Assembly (NCBI GenBank): GCA_963841445.1 | Contig: CAWJCP010000004.1 | Location: 1 to 34,752, forward strand | Direction of reading: 5' to 3' | DNA: 34,752 nt | Source: Mayfieldus sp963841445 | GTDB lineage: Bacteria > Actinomycetota > Thermoleophilia > Solirubrobacterales > 70-9 | Shown here: positions 30,672 through 34,752 of the stretch, piece by piece | How the letters are laid out: the number at the start of each line of letters is the position of its first letter | Numbering within the stretch: the stretch's first letter is position 1 | Position numbers and translations under genes: made by a program | The notes under the pieces: generated by a model | Databases searched by the model: none | What the model saw: only the letters and a program-made list of their open reading frames with translations | Told to the model about the DNA's origin: nothing

Positions 30672-31515
30672 ATGTCTGAGCTCGAGGCACTGCTGCTGGG
30701 GATCGTTCAGGGGCTGACCGAGTTTCTCCCAATCTCCTCCTCGGGGCACCTGATCCTGGTCCCCTGGCTTCAGAATTACACGTTCCTCGAGAATCACGAG
30801 CACTTCAACAAGACCTTCGACGTGGCGCTGCATGCCGGGACCCTGGTCGCCGCGATCGGCTACTTCCGACACGAGGTCGTGCGCTACACAGTCGCGGCGC
30901 TGCGCGCGCTGCGGGCCTGGCGCATCGAGTCCACTGACGAGCGGGTCGCCGCGGCGATCGCGGTCGGGACGGTGCCGGCGGTGATCGCCGGCGGGCTGGG
31001 GGGAGAGCTTCATCGAGGACCACCTCGGCCAGCCCTGGCTGATCGCGATCCTGCTGATCGTCTTCGGAGCGGTGCTGCTCTGGGCAGACTCGCTTCCGGA
31101 GCGCCGCGACGTCGACAGCGTCAGCCTCCGCGACGGCCTCTACATCGGCCTCGCCCAGGTGCTGGCGCTGGCGCCGGGTACGTCGCGCTCGGGGATCACG
31201 ATCACGATGGCCCGCTATCTGCAGCTTGATCGCGACAGCGCCGCGCGGATCAGCTTCCTGTTCCTGATCCCGGTCGTCACCGGCGCCACCGTCTACAGCG
31301 CCGCAAAGGCGGTCCACGACGGCCTGCCCAGCGGCGTCGGGGGACCGATGGTCGTCGGGACGATCGCCGCCGCGATTTCCGGCTACGCCGCGATCGCCTT
31401 CCTGCTGCGCCTCGTGCGAACTCACAGCTACCGGCCGTTCGCCTACTACCGCTTTGCCGCTGGGACCTTCTGCCTGCTGTTGATCGCCACCGGGGTCAAG
31501 AGCGCCACCTTCTAG
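30672..31515 (+). pseudogene. uppP: Undecaprenyl-diphosphatase UppP, one-base frameshift
   Basis: UppP recycles the lipid carrier of cell-wall synthesis by dephosphorylating undecaprenyl diphosphate. The first frame gives LLLGIVQGLTEFLPISSSGH (active-site motif) and continues to about residue 110. The second frame gives FIEDHLGQPWLIAILLIVFG and LALAPGTSRSGITITMAR (second motif) to a normal end. They join if one G is removed from the six-G run at 30998-31003, giving 280 residues, the usual length. All key motifs are intact, so sequence error is as likely as a true mutation. ATG 30672 has TACGAT ending 6 nt upstream. Confidence 0.88.
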
Positions 31516-31533
31516 GCGCCCCGGGCGGCCCCG

Positions 31534-31577
31534 CTTCACAGGAGCGTCACAAGGGGGTCACAACTCCTAAACCAGGC
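31534..31577 (+). promoter_or_regulatory. PHO-box-like 11-bp direct repeats, array 1
   Basis: Four consecutive 11-bp units: CTTCACAGGAG, CGTCACAAGGG, GGTCACAACTC, CTAAACCAGGC. The first three share TCACA in phase. The array precedes a TACGGT -10 candidate (31594-31599) of the small membrane protein gene at 31606. Confidence 0.65.
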
Positions 31578-31605
31578 GACGTCCCCGCCTGCCTACGGTG
31601 GCGGC

Positions 31606-31890
31606 ATGAAGACGACCACAGTGCACCTCGAAGATGTCACCCGGGCCGCGCGCCAGGGTGTCGCCCTGGCGATCGCCGTCTCGATGCTCGGGCTCGCCGT
31701 GCTGCTTGCGGCCGGCCTCTCAACGCCGATCGGCATCGCGATCGCAGCAGGGTTGCTGGCCGTTGGAACGGCGAGCGGCGGGTTCGGGCTCGTCGCCAGG
31801 GTCGCGGTCCGGCCCTCAGCCCCGACCCCGCGCACCGCAAGGCGCCGCGGTCGCGCCCTGGGCTCACTGCGGGTCCCGCAGCCTCGCTGA
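31606..31890 (+). CDS. Small membrane protein, possible Pho regulon member
   Basis: A 94-residue protein with an N-terminal amphipathic stretch (MKTTTVHLEDVTRAARQGV), two hydrophobic segments (ALAIAVSMLGLAVLLAAGL and GIAIAAGLLAVGTASGGFGL) and an arginine-rich tail (TARRRGRALGSLRV). I do not recognise a family. TACGGT ends 6 nt before ATG 31606, suggesting leaderless expression, and PHO-box-like array 1 lies just upstream. Phosphate control is therefore inferred. It lies between two frameshifted genes but its own frame is intact. Confidence 0.65.
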   Translation: MKTTTVHLEDVTRAARQGVALAIAVSMLGLAVLLAAGLSTPIGIAIAAGLLAVGTASGGFGLVARVAVRPSAPTPRTARRRGRALGSLRVPQPR

Positions 31891-31947
31891 GCGGCTCGCA
31901 GAATCGCTTCGCGGGCGGCACTCGCCGCCCGCGAATATGTTCTCGCC

Positions 31948-32801
31948 GTGGCCGCCGTGCAGCAACGCTTCGTCGAGGTCCCGTCGGGGGCAGTGCGGGT
32001 GCTCGAGCGGCCCGGCGACGGCGACGCGGTCGTCTTCCTGCACGGGATCACCAGCTCGGCGAGCACCTGGGAGCCGTTTCTGGCCGGCCTGCCCGCGGGG
32101 ATTCGCGGAGTCGCATTCGACACGCTCGGCAACGGCTACACCGAGCGCCGCGGGCCGCGCCGGCCGATCACCTACGAGGACCATCTCCGGCAGCTGATCG
32201 AAATCACCGGCGAGCTTGGGATCGACCGGTTCGCTGCTGTCGGGCACTCGATGGGCTGCGCACCGCTGCTGCGCTTCGGATGGCAGCAGCCCGATCGCCT
32301 GCGCGCCCTGCTGATCGAGGCGCCTAGCGCGCTCGGCCGCCCCCGCCCGCCGCTGCCGATGCGGCTGGCCCGCTACGGGCCGGGCCGCTGGCTGCTCGAG
32401 CGGATCGCCGGCGAGCGCTTCATCCGCAGACAGGCCGAGAACACCCTCCGCGAGTACTCCCAGCGCGACGTCGACGAGCCGAGTTGTTCGAGCGCGAGGC
32501 CGGCCATGCGCTCGCCGATCCGAAGCGCCAGCTGCGCGGCTTCATCGACCTGATCGGCTACATCGACCCGCGAGCCCCGGCCGCCGACGTCGACCGCTAT
32601 TCGCGGATCGAGTGCCCGGTCTGGATCCTGCGCGGAGCCGAGGACAGCGCCTGGATGCCGGAGGCCCATGAGCATCGCTACCGGAAGCTGATCCCGAACG
32701 CGAAGCTAATGCGCTGGGACGGCGTTGGACACGCCCCCCACATCCAGGAGCCGCAGCGCTATGCGGAGCTGTTGGCGGAGTTCCTCACGTCCGGGAAGTG
32801 A
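31948..32801 (+). pseudogene. Alpha/beta hydrolase, one-base frameshift
   Basis: An alpha/beta-hydrolase of about 284 residues if repaired. The first frame has VVFLHGITSSASTWEPFLAG (oxyanion region) and the nucleophile elbow VGHSMGC. The second frame carries the C-terminal part, with VWILRGAEDSAWMPEAHEHR (acid Asp) and WDGVGHAPHIQEP (catalytic His). The frames meet near 32480; restoring one G in GAGCC-GAGTTG would give DEPELFEREAGHAL and join them. The whole catalytic triad is present. The GTG start at 31948 has TATGTT ending 6 nt upstream. The substrate is unknown. It ends in a strong terminator. Confidence 0.82.
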
Positions 32802-32829
32802 AACGCGCGGCCCGGGGGCCGCGCGTTTC
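32800..32829 (+). terminator. Strong terminator after hydrolase gene
   Basis: GAAACGCGCGGCC (32800-32812), loop CGGG, GGCCGCGCGTTTC (32817-32829): a perfect 13-bp stem that begins inside the hydrolase stop codon. The AT-rich foot of the stem takes the place of a U-tract. Confidence 0.75.
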
Positions 32830-32960
32830 CAATGAGAGAGGAATCTCGTGAGTCGAGGCGCATTGTCGCTTCCGACTCTCCCGGAGCTGTGAAATTTCCG
32901 ATAACCGCCCGCCGAGTGGAGACTTCGGTACTCCATGGCGTACCCCGCGCTCCAATCGGT

Positions 32961-32994
32961 GGGGTTTGGCGTGTGTCCGACGCCGAAAAACCCC
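32961..32994. promoter_or_regulatory. Interrupted hairpin next to PHO box
   Basis: GGGGTTT-GGCGT (32961-32972) pairs with ACGCC-gaa-AAACCCC (32980-32994), giving two stacked stems with a 3-nt bulge and a 7-nt loop. It ends 6 bp before the PHO-box-like repeats. It may be a minus-strand structure or a boundary element; nothing known was matched. Confidence 0.4.
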
Positions 32995-33000
32995 CAATGA

Positions 33001-33022
33001 CCGTGTGAAAGACCTGTGAACG
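33001..33022 (-). promoter_or_regulatory. PHO-box-like direct repeats, array 2 (reverse)
   Basis: On the minus strand the units are CGTTCACAGGT and CTTTCACACGG, two 11-bp repeats with the TTCACA core. It lies 36 bp upstream of the TAGAAT -10 candidate of the PhoB-like gene, so autoregulation is possible, although the orientation is opposite to the other arrays. Confidence 0.5.
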
Positions 33023-33058
33023 CAGGGACTTATGGAGCTTCCCGCCGCACCGGGTCCC

Positions 33059-33064
33059 TAGAAT
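33059..33064 (+). promoter_or_regulatory. -10 hexamer TAGAAT for the PhoB-like gene
   Basis: TAGAAT matches five of six consensus bases. A start near 33071 would give a 5' leader of about 38 nt before ATG 33109. Confidence 0.45.
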
Positions 33065-33108
33065 CGCCTCGTTCGCACGTTTCTGTCGATGTCCAGCCGA
33101 CGACCTCG

Positions 33109-33927
33109 ATGAACGATCAGGCAGACACCAGACGCCTCGCGGTGATCGACACCGACAGTGGCTTCGTCACCGTGCTCAACAAGCGGCTCGAGTCGGCTGG
33201 CTGGCAGCACCGCGCGCTCGCGACCGCCGTGGCGCCCGAGGAGCTTGTCGCGATGAAGCTCAACGCGATCGTGATCGACCTCTCGATCCTAGGCGAGGAC
33301 GGCTGGGACTATCTGGAGCAGGTCTGCGGAATGCTGCCTGAGCTCGGCGTGGTCGTCTGTACCGGCAAGTCGACGGTTGCGCAACGAGTCCGCGGCCTGC
33401 GCCTCGGCGCCGACGACTGGGTCGCCAAGCCCTGCCATCCGGAAGAGGTGATCGCTCGCCTCGAGGCCGTGGTGCGCCGTCGCCGGCGCGGCCGGGTCGA
33501 AGCCGACGTCGGCCCGCTCACGTTCGGCGAGCTGGAGATCCGCCCCGATCGGTTTCAGGCCTTCGCCTGCGGCAACAGCCTCGAGCTGACCCGCCGCGAG
33601 TACGAGCTGCTGCACCTTCTCGCCGGTGCCCACGGCAACGTGCTCGAGCGCGAGGCGATCTACCAGCGCGTCTGGGGCTACGCGATGGCGCACGGCGACC
33701 GCTCGGTCGACGTCTTCATCCGCAAGCTGCGTCAGAAGCTCGAGCGCGGCTCGCCGAGCTGGAGCTACATCCACACCCATTTCGGCATCGGCTACCGATT
33801 CGACCCCGAACCCCTGGTCGAGGGGGCGGATCTGCCCTCTCCGCCGTCCGGAGACGTCGACAGGCCCGAGGCTGGGCCCGCGGATCAGCCGGGCGAGCAG
33901 CCCCTTGCCGCGCCTGAGCGCGGCTAG
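33109..33927 (+). CDS. OmpR/PhoB family response regulator
   Basis: A 272-residue two-component regulator. The receiver domain (about 9-125) has the acidic pair VIDTDSGF, phosphoacceptor Asp in VIDLSILGEDG, Thr in VVCTGKS and Lys in WVAKPCHPEE, all canonical. The winged-helix domain (about 135-240) contains LELTRREYELLHLLAGA, the recognition helix DRSVDVFIRKLRQKLE and the wing YIHTHFGIGYRFDPE. A Pro/Glu/Gly-rich tail of about 30 residues follows. ATG 33109 (MNDQADTRRLAV) starts the domain cleanly. PHO-box-like arrays flank the gene on both sides. The sensor kinase is not in the window. A phosphate role is inferred. Confidence 0.9.
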   Translation: MNDQADTRRLAVIDTDSGFVTVLNKRLESAGWQHRALATAVAPEELVAMKLNAIVIDLSILGEDGWDYLEQVCGMLPELGVVVCTGKSTVAQRVRGLRLGADDWVAKPCHPEEVIARLEAVVRRRRRGRVEADVGPLTFGELEIRPDRFQAFACGNSLELTRREYELLHLLAGAHGNVLEREAIYQRVWGYAMAHGDRSVDVFIRKLRQKLERGSPSWSYIHTHFGIGYRFDPEPLVEGADLPSPPSGDVDRPEAGPADQPGEQPLAAPERG

Positions 33928-33928
33928 C

Positions 33929-33983
33929 GGTCACCGGCTCTTCACGCCACTTTTACGCCCTCTACACACCGGCTTCAGCCGCA
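33929..33983 (+). promoter_or_regulatory. PHO-box-like 11-bp direct repeats, array 3
   Basis: Five units in exact 11-bp phase: GGTCACCGGCT, CTTCACGCCAC, TTTTACGCCCT, CTACACACCGG, CTTCAGCCGCA. It starts 2 bp after the regulator stop and ends 5 bp before a TAGCTT -10 candidate (33989-33994), the arrangement of PhoB-activated promoters. Confidence 0.7.
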
Positions 33984-34001
33984 GGTCCTAGCTTCGGGGT
34001 C

Positions 34002-34208
34002 ATGGTTGATCACGTTCGAGACGCAATTCACAGGCTGGGCACGCGGGCTGACGCGATGGGCGCTTGTCCGATCTGCGGCGGCCCGGTCAATTCGCGCCAG
34101 GAGCGGGTGCGGATCTGGCATCGCACCTACGCTCACGGCAGCTGTGCGGCCTATCGCCGCCGGTCCCGCCATTCACGATCCGTTCACGATTCGTTCACAG
34201 CCGCGTAA
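34002..34208 (+). CDS. Small CPICG zinc-ribbon-like protein, Pho-linked
   Basis: A 68-residue protein with ACPICGGPVNSRQERVRI followed by WHRTYAHGSCAAYRRR: C-x2-C plus one more cysteine and two histidines could bind one zinc. I do not recognise a family. Support for being real: TAGCTT ends 7 nt before ATG 34002, the leaderless spacing seen across the window, and PHO-box-like array 3 lies directly upstream. The last 13 codons are made of the next PHO-box array, so the true function is probably in the first 55 residues. Basic residues would allow nucleic acid binding, which is inference. Confidence 0.55.
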   Translation: MVDHVRDAIHRLGTRADAMGACPICGGPVNSRQERVRIWHRTYAHGSCAAYRRRSRHSRSVHDSFTAA

Positions 34209-34213
34209 CCGGC
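34170..34213 (+). promoter_or_regulatory. PHO-box-like 11-bp direct repeats, array 4
   Basis: Units CATTCACGATC, CGTTCACGATT, CGTTCACAGCC, GCGTAACCGGC. The three TTCAC cores are in perfect 11-bp phase and match the actinobacterial PHO box core GTTCAC best of all arrays. It overlaps the end of the CPICG gene and lies 31 bp before the start of the receiver-less regulator. Confidence 0.75.
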
Positions 34214-34244
34214 TCGGGGCGGGCGAGGGAGAAGCTCTCCCCGC

Positions 34245-34577
34245 GTGCGCGAGGAACTTGGACAGGCAAACCGTTACCGGGCCGGGCGGCTTGAGATCCG
34301 TCCCGAGGAGCATGCGGCGCTGGTCGACGGGCGCCCACTGCACCTGACCGTCCGCGAGCTGCAGCTCCTCACCGAGCTGGCCTTCAACGCCGAGCGGATC
34401 ATGAGCCGTGACGAGCTCTATGAGGCGATCTGGGAGCGGCCGCTGCGGCGCTCGGATCGCTCCCTCGACGTCTACGTGAGCCGGCTGCGCCAGAAGCTCG
34501 AGCAGGCGATGCCGGAGCTGTCGCTGATCCACACCCACTTCGGGATTGGCTACCGCTTCTCCGCGGAAGCGGCCTGA
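34245..34577 (+). CDS. Stand-alone PhoB-type winged-helix DNA-binding protein
   Basis: A 110-residue protein that is only an OmpR/PhoB effector domain, with no receiver. It has YRAGRLEIRPEEHAALVDGR, LTVRELQLLTELAFNAERIM, recognition helix DRSLDVYVSRLRQKLEQAM and wing LIHTHFGIGYRFSAEAA. The wing THFGIGYRF is identical to that of the regulator at 33109, pointing to a duplicated and shortened paralogue that may bind the same 11-bp repeats. The GTG start at 34245 has a weak GAGGGAG 11 nt or more upstream. PHO-box-like array 4 precedes it. Whether it activates or competes cannot be told from sequence. Confidence 0.85.
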   Translation: MREELGQANRYRAGRLEIRPEEHAALVDGRPLHLTVRELQLLTELAFNAERIMSRDELYEAIWERPLRRSDRSLDVYVSRLRQKLEQAMPELSLIHTHFGIGYRFSAEAA

Positions 34578-34581
34578 CCGC

Positions 34582-34625
34582 CATTCACATCTTTTTTACA
34601 TCGCCGCTACAGGCGAGTAACAAGC
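34582..34625 (+). promoter_or_regulatory. PHO-box-like 11-bp direct repeats, array 5
   Basis: Units CATTCACATCT, TTTTTACATCG, CCGCTACAGGC, GAGTAACAAGC, with the (T/C)(A/C)AC-type core in 11-bp phase. It begins 5 bp after the stop of the receiver-less regulator and precedes the exported protein gene at 34693. Confidence 0.65.
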
Positions 34626-34692
34626 TCCTCTTCGCCCGCTGCGAGTCTGGCGCCGCAATGACCGAAGTCAAGAAACGGCAAAGGAGAATTGC

Positions 34693-34752
34693 GTGACCAA
34701 GAAACTACTTAGCGCTGTCGCACTTGCACTCGCGGTCGCGATCAGTGTCGCG
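34693..34752 (+). CDS. Exported protein, 3'-truncated; possible PstS
   Basis: Only 20 codons are inside the window: MTKKLLSAVALALAVAISVA, the start of a signal peptide. GTG 34693 is fixed by AAGGAG at 34681-34686 with a 6-nt spacer. With PHO-box-like array 5 upstream and PhoB-type regulators before it, the phosphate-binding protein PstS is the likeliest product, but nothing in the visible residues proves it. Confidence 0.6.
   Translation, partial: MTKKLLSAVALALAVAISVA

Larger units (their letters stand above)
32802..33108. other. Intergenic region before the PhoB-like regulator
   Basis: No gene is seen in these 307 bp. Contents are the terminator at 32800-32829, a small hairpin TGGAG-...-CTCCA near 32917-32936, a long hairpin at 32961-32994, a reverse-oriented PHO-box-like pair at 33001-33022 and a TAGAAT -10 candidate at 33059-33064 that would place the start of the regulator mRNA near 33071. 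Confidence 0.6.

Noticed and set aside
34658..34696. Twelve-codon leader peptide before the exported protein
   Set aside because: The ATG frame ends in a GTGA overlap with GTG 34693, but it has no ribosome binding site and no attenuator-like content; AAGGAG clearly serves GTG 34693.

Overview
The window reads as chromosomal DNA from a very GC-rich actinobacterium. The gene set (split transketolase, LpqY-SugABC, an Rpf-like protein, actinobacterial-type -10 boxes TAnnnT) and the protein style point to the class Thermoleophilia (Solirubrobacterales-like). That placement is inference from style, not from a marker comparison. Nearly all the DNA is coding, with strong G/C preference at third codon positions. 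No insertion sequence, integrase, CRISPR array or prophage was seen.

Layout. 1-6.0 kb: end of an NTF2-like gene; prfB, readable only through a +1 programmed frameshift; on the minus strand an ECF sigma factor coupled to an O6-alkylguanine-DNA methyltransferase and a GGDEF protein; then a RibD/DHFR-like reductase, nadC and a SnoaL-like protein. 6.0-9.2 kb: fpg/mutM, nadA, a cluster of repeat elements, a beta-carbonic anhydrase and a small lipoprotein. 9.2-16.5 kb: two-subunit transketolase, then the compact ftsE-ftsX-ctpA-rnr-smpB run. 16.5-18.9 kb: a large membrane-anchored coiled-coil protein with a C-terminal helix-hairpin-helix. 19.0-23.2 kb: a trehalose-type ABC importer operon (lpqY-sugA-sugB-sugC). 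23.2-26.1 kb: a ParB-like protein, ssrA (tmRNA, tag ADHEFALAA), a phosphopantetheinyl transferase and a lipoate ligase-family enzyme. 26.4-30.6 kb: Rpf-like and M23 cell-wall hydrolases, an HD-domain protein, YjbQ, a crotonase and a small membrane protein. 30.6-34.75 kb: uppP and an alpha/beta hydrolase, each broken by a one-base frameshift, then a phosphate-control region with two PhoB-type regulators and, at the edge, the first codons of an exported protein that may be PstS.

The two most interesting signals are not classical genes. (1) Six copies of a two-hairpin intergenic element occur at three loci. Its stems change in a compensatory way while the first loop and the linker stay constant, so it looks like a structure-selected element (REP-like or RNA). 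(2) Five arrays of 11-bp direct repeats with a TTCAC-type core, the architecture of PhoB/PhoP boxes, lie at 31.5-34.6 kb. They precede a two-helix membrane protein, a PhoB-like regulator, a 68-residue CPICG protein, a receiver-less PhoB-type DNA-binding protein and the terminal exported protein. This suggests a local Pho regulon with undescribed small members.

Ribosome rescue and termination are well represented (prfB, smpB and ssrA lie within 24 kb), as are NAD synthesis (nadC, nadA) and cell-envelope work (ftsEX, ctpA, Rpf-like, M23, uppP). Many genes lack a Shine-Dalgarno sequence and instead have a TAnnnT-like hexamer 6-9 nt before the start codon, so leaderless mRNAs appear common.
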